Shown here in pieces: positions 1 through 5,535 of a stretch of 8,024 nt of DNA. The notes below the pieces were generated by a model, which was given only the letters and a program-made list of their open reading frames with translations, was not told the DNA's origin and ran no database searches. How positions within the stretch are numbered: the stretch's first letter is position 1; every line of letters starts with the position of its first letter. This DNA is from Clostridia bacterium. GTDB taxonomy: Bacteria > Bacillota > Clostridia > Oscillospirales > Acutalibacteraceae. Made by a program: the position numbers and the translations under genes. Location: NCBI GenBank assembly GCA_900764115.1, contig CAAFMR010000381.1, forward strand, positions 1 to 8,024. The letters are read 5' to 3'.

Positions 1-404
1 AAGGTAGTGCTGTCGGAGCTGTCGCTGAGGAAATAATTGCCCTGCACATAAAAGAATGACGGGTGGTCGTATAAGACCGCCGTATACAGCGTTTCCGCCT
101 CCTCCCGGGCGATCGGCTCCGGCAGGCGGATGGTAATGCCGATGACGGTCTCGGATTTTTCGGCGATTCGCACCGTCTCATCCCGCGCAAAGCCGTCGGT
201 CAGCGCTGTATATACGGTACCATAGTCCGTGCGCAGCCGTTCCGGGAGACGGGAATAGCACCAGCGGTCGGAAAACTGCCCCCGGTATTTGTCCGGGTCG
301 GCTATAGCGGTCTGCCCGGAGGGCAGCATCCAGTCCATACAGCCGCTGCATAGGAGCAAAGCCGCCGCCAGCAGGCACAGACGTATGCGTTTTCCGACGT
401 TCAT
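1..404 (-). CDS. Putative lipoprotein, N-terminal part (possible transglutaminase-like family), cut by the window edge
   Basis: The first 134 residues are visible; the rest lies beyond the left edge. The protein begins MNVGKRIRLCLLAAALLLC and continues to SGC at residues 20-22, a basic start plus hydrophobic stretch that ends like a lipobox. Position -3 is Cys rather than Leu, so lipidation at Cys22 is likely but not certain. The exported part has a stretch around residues 105-120 (EAETLYTAVLYDHPSFFYVQ) resembling the region ahead of the catalytic domain in clostridial transglutaminase-like surface proteins. No catalytic Cys-His-Asp is visible, so that family call is inference. The ATG at 402-404 is preceded by AAAGGAG (413-419) with 8 bases of spacing. 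The gene follows the LCP-like gene by 23 bases on the same strand, so it is probably the third gene of the mtaB unit. I am confident this is a gene and unsure of its role. Confidence 0.72.
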   Translation of the reverse strand, partial: MNVGKRIRLCLLAAALLLCSGCMDWMLPSGQTAIADPDKYRGQFSDRWCYSRLPERLRTDYGTVYTALTDGFARDETVRIAEKSETVIGITIRLPEPIAREEAETLYTAVLYDHPSFFYVQGNYFLSDSSDSTT

Positions 405-427
405 AGGGCGGGCTCCTTTCGTAGCGG

Positions 428-1297
428 TCAGCGGGTCACGGCGCGTGTATACGGGGCGGATTGCAGCAGCGGCTCGCCGTCCTTCTGCTGCCATTCGGGC
501 AGAGCGGTGCGGCATAGGGATCCTTGGTTTTGGGCGGTCAGATAGGTCAGCCGCGCCTTATCGGCGGTAAAATCACTGATGCGCAGATCGGTTTTGCAGA
601 GATTGGACAGCGCGGAGAAATCCCCCTCCAGATACCGGCTTGCCCGGAAATACTGGTTGAGCATTGCCGTCACCGCGTCGGCGGCGACAGTCTGCGTCTG
701 CCCGGCGTTGCTCCAGCCGGTGTAGCGGAGCAGATTGACGGATTGGGTGGCGGTGAGACTGCGTTCGCCCGCCTCCAGCCGCAGCGCCCCGGATTGCACC
801 GGCTCCGGTAAGGTCAGGGTCAGCCCGTTTTCCAGATAGTTGAGCCAGCTCTCCACTTCATCATAGCGCAGGGCGACATAATGCCCCAGAGGAATATCCA
901 GCGCTGCGGCGACGGCAGCGGTCACGGCGGCTGCTCCCTCTTTGCGGTAGAGAGCGTTCAGCTGGCTGCTGTCGCTCACCCAGGCGGCGGGGGATAGCGG
1001 GGTGGCTTGCAGAGAGGAATGGAGCGGGTCGGAGCGCAGCAGCACCGCCCGAGGCGCCTCCTCATCGGTCAGCAGAATCAGCAGATACGTCGGCTCCCAG
1101 GCGGGGTCTGCCTGCACAGCGGACGGGTCTGCGGAGCTGACGCTGCTGCTTTCTGCGGGGGCGGTTGGCTGGTGCAGCCGCACCGCCACCCAAAACACCA
1201 CAAACCCGGCGGCAATGAGCAGCAGAATGCTCGCTAACACCAATTGCATCTTTTTTCCCGGTTTATGAAACCGGCGGCGGCGAAATTCCAGCGACAT
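428..1297 (-). CDS. Divergent LytR-CpsA-Psr (LCP)-like single-pass membrane protein
   Basis: This is a 289-residue protein with an Arg/Lys-rich cytoplasmic start (RRRRFHKPGKK), one membrane segment at about residues 17-39, a Ser/Ala/Pro-rich linker (about 45-66) and an extracellular domain. That domain follows the order of an LCP fold: a strand at 71-76 (YLLILL), LNALYRKEGAAAVTAAV at 113-129, then LDIPLGHYVALRYDEVESWL at 133-152, which parallels the LCP 'GIPIDHYVxVDFDGF' block. A later LTATQSVNLLRY (181-192) parallels 'LTGEQALAYVR'. LCP enzymes normally move undecaprenyl-linked glycopolymers onto peptidoglycan. Here the usual 'IPRDT' arginine motif is not recognisable (LLRSDPLHSSL at 86-96), so enzymatic activity is doubtful. 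The ATG follows AGGAGG (1305-1310) by 7 bases and lies 15 bases after mtaB, pointing to co-transcription. The membrane topology is clear; the family assignment is by eye only. Confidence 0.75.
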   Translation of the reverse strand: MSLEFRRRRFHKPGKKMQLVLASILLLIAAGFVVFWVAVRLHQPTAPAESSSVSSADPSAVQADPAWEPTYLLILLTDEEAPRAVLLRSDPLHSSLQATPLSPAAWVSDSSQLNALYRKEGAAAVTAAVAAALDIPLGHYVALRYDEVESWLNYLENGLTLTLPEPVQSGALRLEAGERSLTATQSVNLLRYTGWSNAGQTQTVAADAVTAMLNQYFRASRYLEGDFSALSNLCKTDLRISDFTADKARLTYLTAQNQGSLCRTALPEWQQKDGEPLLQSAPYTRAVTR

Positions 1298-1312
1298 GCG
1301 CCATCCTCCTTG

Positions 1313-2605
1313 TTACGTTTCTGCTTCTATGCCCCGCAGCGTGTCCCCGTCCGCTCCGGTGATGCGTGCGGAAATAAGGCTGCCGGAGGGGCGATCGGTC
1401 GTGGTATGTACCGTCAGATAGGTGGCGGTGTGACCGGTCACGGTGCCGTCCCCGGTGGGGGTCTCCAGCAGCACCTCCACCGTTTGCCCCACATAGGCGG
1501 CGGCGTAGGCGGCGGCGCTGGCGGCACAGGCGTCGATCATCCGGCGGCTGCGCTGCGCCTTGACGGCGTTGGATAGCTGCCCGGGCATTTTGTCCGCCAC
1601 CGTGCCGGGGCGGCGGGAATACGCAAACACATGCGCCCGGGAAAACCCAATCTGCCGGGCAAATGCCACCGATTGGGCAAATTCCCCCTCGGTTTCGCCG
1701 GGAAAGCCGACCATAATGTCGGTGGTGAGGGCGCAGCCGGGAAACAGCTGCCGCAGCCGTGCGCATAACGCGGCAAATGCGGCGGTGGTATAGTGGCGGT
1801 TCATCCGTTTCAGGGTGGCGTCACACCCGCTTTGCAGCGCCACATGGAACTGAGGACATAGCTTGGGCTGCGCCGCCAGCCGGGTCAAGATCTCCTCCGT
1901 CATAAAATCCGGCTCCAGCGACCCCAGCCGCACCCGGAACAGCCCCGGCACAGCGCAGGCAGCCTCCACCGCGTCGGCGATGGTTAGCCCGGTATCCTGT
2001 CCATAGGCGGTGAGGTTGATCCCCACCAGCACGACCTCCTTGTAGCCCTTATCCGCCAGCACCTCCAGCTCCCGGCGGATATCCTCGGGGGAGCGGGAGC
2101 GCACCCGCCCCCGGGCATAGGGAATGATACAATAGGAGCAAAACCGATTGCAGCCGTCCTGTATTTTGACGAAAGCCCGGGTGCGTCCCTCAAAGCGGTC
2201 GATGGACAGGGGCTCCAGCCGGGCATCGTGGGCGGGAATGTCCACGATGCGCTGTCGATGCTGCAGATAGGTGGCGATATGCTCCGGCAGCGCCCGCCGG
2301 GCGGCGTTGCCCAGCACGATGTCCGCCTCCGGCAAGGCTTCCGCCATTTCCGGAAATGCCTGGGGCATACAGCCGGTCAGCACCAGCACGGCGTGGGGCT
2401 GCTCCCGGCGGCACCGGCGCAGCAGCTGCCGCAGCTTGCGGTCGCTCTCGCCGGTGACGGTGCAGGAGTTGATCACCAGCACATCCGGTGCGCCGGTGGG
2501 GGTGTATTCAGCGGTGGTATAGCCGGCGGTTTCCATCAGCCGCCGCATCGCCTCGGTTTCATATTGGTTGACCTTGCAACCTAGCGTGTGAAAAGCAATC
2601 TCCAT
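1313..2605 (-). CDS. mtaB: tRNA (N6-L-threonylcarbamoyladenosine(37)-C2)-methylthiotransferase MtaB
   Basis: This radical SAM enzyme adds a methylthio group to t6A37 of ANN-decoding tRNAs, giving ms2t6A, which supports accurate decoding (Bacillus subtilis homologue YqeV). The 430-residue length is normal for the family. The N-terminal methylthiotransferase domain carries the three expected cysteines: Cys10 (HTLGCKVNQYETE), Cys48 (VINSCTVTGESDRK) and Cys79 (VLTGCMPQ). The radical SAM CxxxCxxC is Cys152, Cys156, Cys159 in DGCNRFCSYCIIPYARGR, so both iron-sulfur clusters should be ligated. A TRAM-like tRNA-binding domain fills the last ~60 residues. HTLGCKVNQYE separates MtaB from MiaB and RimO. 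I chose the ATG at 2603-2605 because GGAG lies 6 bases upstream and the protein then starts directly at the conserved MEIAFHTLGCKVNQ; an in-frame ATG at 2677 would add 24 unconserved residues and cover the promoter. It is probably the first gene of a unit with the two genes to its left. Confidence 0.95.
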   Translation of the reverse strand: MEIAFHTLGCKVNQYETEAMRRLMETAGYTTAEYTPTGAPDVLVINSCTVTGESDRKLRQLLRRCRREQPHAVLVLTGCMPQAFPEMAEALPEADIVLGNAARRALPEHIATYLQHRQRIVDIPAHDARLEPLSIDRFEGRTRAFVKIQDGCNRFCSYCIIPYARGRVRSRSPEDIRRELEVLADKGYKEVVLVGINLTAYGQDTGLTIADAVEAACAVPGLFRVRLGSLEPDFMTEEILTRLAAQPKLCPQFHVALQSGCDATLKRMNRHYTTAAFAALCARLRQLFPGCALTTDIMVGFPGETEGEFAQSVAFARQIGFSRAHVFAYSRRPGTVADKMPGQLSNAVKAQRSRRMIDACAASAAAYAAAYVGQTVEVLLETPTGDGTVTGHTATYLTVHTTTDRPSGSLISARITGADGDTLRGIEAET

Positions 2606-2642
2606 AGGTATCTCCAAACGATATGGCAATATATACACTGTT

Positions 2643-2671
2643 ATTGTACCGCACCCGCCGCAGAAAAGCAA
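2643..2671 (-). promoter_or_regulatory. Probable sigma-A promoter of the mtaB unit
   Basis: Read on the minus strand, TTGCTT (2671-2666) and TACAAT (2648-2643) are separated by exactly 17 bases. Transcription would start near 2636, giving a leader of about 30 bases with the mtaB ribosome binding site. It sits just beyond the terminator-like hairpin of the upstream unit, which fits independent transcription. Confidence 0.5.
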
Positions 2672-2682
2672 CGGCAAATATG

Positions 2683-2719
2683 AAAAAAGCCTGATTTTGC
2701 CGGTTCTCCGGTAAAGGGC
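2683..2719 (-). terminator. Probable Rho-independent terminator after the DUF421/DUF4363 pair
   Basis: On the minus strand a hairpin can form with CCGG/CCGG around an AGAA loop, extended by TTT/AAA and, after an internal loop, GCC/GGC. It is followed directly by six Ts (2688-2683). It lies 35 bases past the DUF4363 stop. The stem is imperfect, and an overlapping alternative stem (AAGGGC/GCCCTT at about 2714-2733) is possible, so the exact structure is uncertain. Confidence 0.55.
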
Positions 2720-2753
2720 GGCGGGCAGCCCTTGTTAGACTGTCCGCCGGCGC

Positions 2754-3134
2754 TCAGAATACATTTTCCGGGGTGGGGGTTTCCAGGGAGGATAGCTTTT
2801 TCAGCTGGGTACGGCAGCGGGCGACCTCTATGGGAAATTCCTCCGGCGTTTCGCTTGCCAGAATCACCGGCAGCACAGCGGCGCATTCCTGTCCGTCGAT
2901 GAGGTCGCTGTGGCTGATATAATAGGGGAACCAGCGGGTGCGATGGGTGTAGCTGGCGGAAAATTGCTGTGCCAGCGGCTGGGCGACGTCGGCGCCCTGG
3001 GTCTGATAGACCTCCTCCAGCCGGGTCAGCTCCGCCAATAGCGCCGTTACCTGCTGTTGCTGGTGGGCAAGGGAGAGGGCGCACAGCCCGATAACCAGGG
3101 TGAACAGCGCCGCCGCCAACCATAACCGTTTCAT
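2754..3134 (-). CDS. DUF4363 family protein, partner of the DUF421 protein
   Basis: This is a 126-residue protein with one N-terminal membrane segment or uncleaved signal anchor (about residues 4-23, LWLAAALFTLVIGLCALSLA). A helical stretch follows (about 24-50, rich in Gln, Leu and Glu: QQQQVTALLAELTRLEEVYQ) that could form a coiled coil, then a short extracytoplasmic region. The size, topology and position directly behind a DUF421 gene match DUF4363, a family of unknown function commonly found beside DUF421. Its ATG overlaps the TGA of the DUF421 gene as ATGA, the pattern of translational coupling, and AAGGAGGG lies just upstream. The two products probably act together in the membrane, possibly as a complex. 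The family call rests on context and topology; I see no catalytic motif. Confidence 0.8.
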   Translation of the reverse strand: MKRLWLAAALFTLVIGLCALSLAHQQQQVTALLAELTRLEEVYQTQGADVAQPLAQQFSASYTHRTRWFPYYISHSDLIDGQECAAVLPVILASETPEEFPIEVARCRTQLKKLSSLETPTPENVF

Positions 3135-3838
3135 GGGCGTCCCTCCTTGCTTGCGGGTTGCTGCACCTGCCGGCGTGTCAGCAGGAAGGCGGTGCCGGTC
3201 TTATCGGCGGTCAGCAGAAAGACCTCCTCCAGCGGGCAGCGGTGCTGCCGCAGGGTTTTCTGCAGCCAGGCTTCATCCAGCCCGCACAACTGCATCCCCC
3301 AGTCGGAGCGCTTGCCGTCGCTGACGATGACCACCGGCATCCCGCTGTCCGGCGGCTCACGGTCGGTCACATCCCCCAGCGTGGCTTGCTGAAAGCGCGG
3401 ATAGCAGTAGGCGCTGATGTGACCGTTGGTTTCGGCGATGGCGTATTGCACCTGCCGCAGGTCGAAAATCTCCTGCTGCCGCAGCGATTCGATGAGATCG
3501 TCCACGGTGATGCGCAGCCGTTTCATGGCGGTCTCGTCCAGCTGTCCGTCCCGGATGATGGGCACGGGGGAGCCGCTGATGAGCCGGGAGACGGTGGGAA
3601 ATTTCAGCATCAGACAGGAGAGCACGATTTCCGTTGCCACCAGCACGATGATGGGCAGCACGCCGTTGAGCAGCGGCAGCCCGTTATCCTGCATAGGAAC
3701 GCTCGCCAGATCGGACAGCAGGAGGGTAATCACCAGCTCGGAGGGCTGCAGCTCCCCCAGCTGGCGCTTGCCCATGATGCGCATGGCGACCATGAGCAGA
3801 ATATACAATATGACGGTGCGGATGACCGATACAGTCAT
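3131..3838 (-). CDS. DUF421 (YetF-like) membrane protein
   Basis: This 235-residue protein has three membrane segments in its first ~80 residues (about 3-20, 34-48 and 57-76) and then a soluble domain. The signature block GKRQLGELQPSELVITLLLS (about residues 23-42) is followed by SDLASVPM and later by GSPVPIIRDGQL, TVDDLIESLRQQEIFDLRQV and AIAETNGHISAY, all typical of DUF421 proteins such as B. subtilis YetF. The biochemical role of the family is not established. A DUF421 domain also occurs in the spore protein 2Duf, linked to inner-membrane properties and heat resistance, but nothing here shows a sporulation role. I chose the ATG at 3836-3838: it gives the canonical MTVSVIRTVILYIL start, while an in-frame ATG at 3934 would add 32 unconserved residues and begin inside the upstream terminator palindrome. 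The Shine-Dalgarno is weak (AAAGGCAGG) and I see no convincing promoter in the 80 bases upstream. Confidence 0.92.
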   Translation of the reverse strand: MTVSVIRTVILYILLMVAMRIMGKRQLGELQPSELVITLLLSDLASVPMQDNGLPLLNGVLPIIVLVATEIVLSCLMLKFPTVSRLISGSPVPIIRDGQLDETAMKRLRITVDDLIESLRQQEIFDLRQVQYAIAETNGHISAYCYPRFQQATLGDVTDREPPDSGMPVVIVSDGKRSDWGMQLCGLDEAWLQKTLRQHRCPLEEVFLLTADKTGTAFLLTRRQVQQPASKEGRP

Positions 3839-3916
3839 GGGGTGTGCCTGCCTTTCTGTACATGAACTATCCCGGTTAGTATGTCCGCTGTCCGGCAGAA
3901 TAGTCCGTGTCCAGAC

Positions 3917-3954
3917 AGAAAATATCCTCCGCACCGATCGGTGCGGAGGATATT
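3917..3954 (-). terminator. Strong hairpin terminator after the broken surface-protein gene
   Basis: Positions 3921-3954 form a perfect 34-base palindrome (each arm AATATCCTCCGCACC, centre GATC). It starts 4 bases after the stop codon of the broken gene. On the minus strand it runs into TATTTTCT, a short T-rich tail. This fits an intrinsic terminator on the minus strand. The T-tract is short, but the GC-rich stem is unusually strong. Confidence 0.75.
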
Positions 3955-3958
3955 GGCG

Positions 3959-4502
3959 TCAGTCCTTATGGCGGTGTTTCTTTGTCACGGTAAGAATACA
4001 AATCACGGCGGCAATCAGCGCTGCCGCTGCAATCGCTACCACAAGGCGCACATTCTCGCCCATAGGCGGGGTGTTGGCGCCACCGGCGGCAGCGGGGGTA
4101 TTGCACAGCACATACAGGGAAAAGTGGGTCAGCTCTGCTGTTGCGGTCTTGGCTTCCGCATTCACGGTGATGGCGATTTCCTCTATGGGCGATGCTCTCA
4201 AAATGCGCCGCGGGATAGGCGGTATACAGCCCGTCCGCGGATGCGGTAAACACGCCGTTCTCCCATTCTCCCTGGAGCCGGTCGCTGTATACGCTGTCGT
4301 ATTGCTGCCGCACCTAATATCCCATGTCGCTGGCGGTAAACTCCGTTTTGGGGGTGCCGCTGGTGTTGAATTCCAGCAGATAGCTGCGCAGGATTTCAAA
4401 GGTCTCACACTGGTTCTTTTCCGCGCTGACCGGCACCGCGCCGACCAGCATAACCGAAAGCAGCAGCGCCGCCGCCAATCCGATTACCAGTATTCGTTTC
4501 AT
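3959..4502 (-). pseudogene. Broken gene for a small secreted, probably wall- or membrane-anchored surface protein
   Basis: The reading frame starts with a good signal peptide (MKRILVIGLAAALLLSVMLV, then GAVPVSA and a likely cut after Ala27) and continues to FTASDMGY, where an amber codon (TAG, 4316-4314) interrupts it after 62 residues. The same frame goes on as VRQQYDSVYSDRLQGEWENG, with FTASADGLYTAYPA. Near the four-base run at 4200-4203 the sensible frame shifts by +1 to SPIEEIAITVNAEAKTATAE and LTHFSLYVL, a C-terminal pattern I associate with clostridial surface proteins. It ends in TPPMGEN, a membrane segment (RLVVAIAAAALIAAVICILTV) and a basic tail (TKKHRHKD), the layout of a wall-sorting signal; the sorting threonine of a TPxTG-like motif would be Met here (codon 4063-4061). 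Promoter, start and terminator still look intact, so decay seems recent. A sequencing error could explain one lesion, less easily both. Its original function is unknown. Confidence 0.72.
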
Positions 4503-4505
4503 TTT

Positions 4506-4522
4506 CTACACGCCTCTACACG
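4506..4522. repeat. Two direct copies of CTACACG, 10 bases apart
   Basis: CTACACG at 4506-4512 and 4516-4522 are exact copies spaced by one helical turn, in the leader of the broken surface-protein gene and covering its weak Shine-Dalgarno (GAGG). They could be a regulator half-site pair or chance; only two copies are present. Confidence 0.3.
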
Positions 4523-4546
4523 TTATTAGAACAGTCTCCTGCTTGG

Positions 4547-4575
4547 ATTGTAACAAGCAAACAAACTTTTGTTAA
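4547..4575 (-). promoter_or_regulatory. Probable sigma-A promoter of the broken surface-protein gene
   Basis: On the minus strand, TTAACA (4575-4570) and TACAAT (4552-4547) are separated by exactly 17 bases. Transcription would start near 4540, about 40 bases before the start codon at 4502. The -35 box lies 7 bases past the stop codon of the upstream membrane-protein gene. I see no clear terminator between the two, so read-through is also possible. Confidence 0.55.
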
Positions 4576-4582
4576 GGAAAAG

Positions 4583-5287
4583 CTATTTTGCTGTGGGCTG
4601 GTTCGCCATCAGCGCTTGCAGCAGCCGCATCCCCTGGTCGTGCATATCCGCGCTGTCTTCGGCGGTGCCGGTGGATTGCCGCACGCCGAAATACAACTCG
4701 GCGGGGAGGGTAGACAGCACCCCATTGCCGGTCACCCGGGAATCGTCTTTCCAATTCCAGTAGGTGCCGTCCTCCGATATGCCGGCGGCATCCGTTTCCA
4801 GCGGCGTGAAGAATTGTGCGTCTTTCATTGCGTCGGTGCTCATAAACTGCTGGTACAGGTCCGGCTCATAGGCATACAGCATCACATCTCCCGCCATCAG
4901 ATGCACCTGCAGCATCTGCGAATTGGCGTAATAGGTTTGGGTGTCCGCCTTGCTCAGATAGCAGTCGAGGATTTCCACCTCCACCTTGCCGTCGCCGTCC
5001 ACGTCCTCGCCGTATTGCTCCAGCCACTGTGCCAGCGCCTCGGTCTGCTGGGGCATATATGCCTTGTTCGTCACCAGCAGCAGGGTATAATCCGAGCGAT
5101 CCACCGTCACCATCTGCACGATGAGGATGGTCAAAACGATCGCCCCGGCGATGCAGCCGATGGTCAGCCATTTATAGTGATACCAGTAGTTTGCCCATTT
5201 TTCCTTAAAGGTTTTCGGTGGCTCTGCCTTGGGGGTGGGCTTCAGCTCCTCCGGGTCAACTCCCGCCAGATACATCTCCCGTGCCAT
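4583..5287 (-). CDS. Single-pass membrane protein of unknown function
   Basis: I do not recognise a named family. The 234-residue protein has a ~40-residue cytoplasmic start with a Pro/Lys-rich part (VDPEELKPTPKAEPPKTF), then an aromatic patch (KWANYWYHYKW, residues 30-40) just before one membrane segment (about 41-60). An extracytoplasmic domain of about 170 residues follows. It opens with a beta-type strand (DYTLLLVTNKAYM) and contains DVDGDGKVEVEI at 95-106, which resembles an EF-hand calcium loop but has Ile at the last ligand position, so calcium binding is doubtful. A later section reads MLQVHLMAGDVMLYAYEPDL. The ATG at 5285-5287 is preferred because AGGAGAGG lies 10 bases upstream. The in-frame ATG at 5314 lies about 8 bases from the predicted transcription start and would translate through that binding site. 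The gene is divergent from argG and has its own promoter. Its role is unknown. Confidence 0.85.
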   Translation of the reverse strand: MAREMYLAGVDPEELKPTPKAEPPKTFKEKWANYWYHYKWLTIGCIAGAIVLTILIVQMVTVDRSDYTLLLVTNKAYMPQQTEALAQWLEQYGEDVDGDGKVEVEILDCYLSKADTQTYYANSQMLQVHLMAGDVMLYAYEPDLYQQFMSTDAMKDAQFFTPLETDAAGISEDGTYWNWKDDSRVTGNGVLSTLPAELYFGVRQSTGTAEDSADMHDQGMRLLQALMANQPTAK

Positions 5288-5297
5288 CTGCACCAGT

Positions 5298-5305
5298 CCT
5301 CTCCT
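5298..5305 (-). promoter_or_regulatory. Ribosome binding site that fixes the start at 5287
   Basis: AGGAGAGG on the minus strand ends 10 bases before the ATG at 5287. A GTG at 5293-5291 is a possible alternative start, but only 4 bases separate it from this site. The site lies inside the frame opened by the upstream ATG at 5314, which argues against that longer start. Confidence 0.6.
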
Positions 5306-5328
5306 ATGATACATACTTTAATATACCT

Positions 5329-5357
5329 ATCATATCAAAATTTTGCGTGGGTTGCAA
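5329..5357 (-). promoter_or_regulatory. Probable sigma-A promoter of the membrane-protein gene
   Basis: On the minus strand, TTGCAA (5357-5352) and TATGAT (5334-5329) are separated by 17 bases. Transcription would start near 5322, giving a leader of about 35 bases to the start at 5287. Confidence 0.6.
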
Positions 5358-5470
5358 GCCTTGGGTTTCAGTGTTCACAATTTGTTTTCGCAGTTTTGAC
5401 AAAACAGGGTGTCGCCGGTCAAAGTCATTTATAAATATACAATGAATGTGAATATTTTTTCGGATTTTCC
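5358..5470. other. AT-rich divergent spacer between the membrane-protein gene and argG
   Basis: This stretch lies between two back-to-back promoters and holds no credible gene. It contains a short inverted repeat, GTTTT/AAAAC around GAC (5393-5405), another, TCATT (5425-5429) with AATGA (5441-5445), and two direct TGAAT copies (5443-5447, 5449-5453). TGAAT is the half-site core of ArgR/AhrC arginine boxes, but no full palindromic box (TGAAT-N4-ATTCA) is present. Arginine repression from here is therefore possible but unproven. Confidence 0.35.
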
Positions 5471-5499
5471 TTGACATTTTCCGCTTTCGGCTGTATAAT
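5471..5499 (+). promoter_or_regulatory. Consensus sigma-A promoter of argGH
   Basis: TTGACA (5471-5476) and TATAAT (5494-5499) both match the consensus exactly and are separated by the optimal 17 bases. Transcription would start near 5506, leaving a leader of about 30 bases, too short for a T-box or riboswitch. So strong a core promoter on a biosynthetic operon suggests control by a repressor or simply high expression. Confidence 0.88.
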
Positions 5500-5521
5500 T
5501 CAGACATACTCAATCATTCAC

Positions 5522-5527
5522 AGGAGG
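5522..5527 (+). promoter_or_regulatory. argG ribosome binding site
   Basis: AGGAGG lies 8 bases before the ATG at 5536 and only 5 before the in-frame GTG at 5533. The spacing favours the ATG as the real start. Confidence 0.75.
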
Positions 5528-5535
5528 TAATTGTG

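Noticed and set aside
2606..2677. Longer MtaB start at 2677 (24 more residues)
   Set aside because: The extension is not conserved in type, overlaps the predicted promoter, and the start at 2605 has a good ribosome binding site directly before the conserved N-terminus.
3158..3865. A 235-codon plus-strand open frame opposite the DUF421 gene
   Set aside because: It mirrors the DUF421 gene almost exactly and its product is rich in His, Gln and Gly, as expected from antisense translation of a membrane protein.
4190..4320. Programmed frameshifting or stop-codon recoding in the surface-protein gene
   Set aside because: There is no strong slippery heptamer, only a four-base run, and no stimulatory structure that I could see. 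Two separate lesions are more easily explained by decay, so I call it a pseudogene while listing read-through as an alternative.
3426..4529. A 367-codon plus-strand open frame crossing the DUF421 gene, the palindrome and the broken gene
   Set aside because: It lies antisense to DUF421 and runs through a terminator hairpin. Its product is Ser/Arg/Met-rich, typical of a shadow frame, and there is no ribosome binding site or family match.
5500..5535. T-box or riboswitch upstream of argG
   Set aside because: The predicted leader is only about 30 bases and lacks a T-box sequence or any terminator/antiterminator pair.
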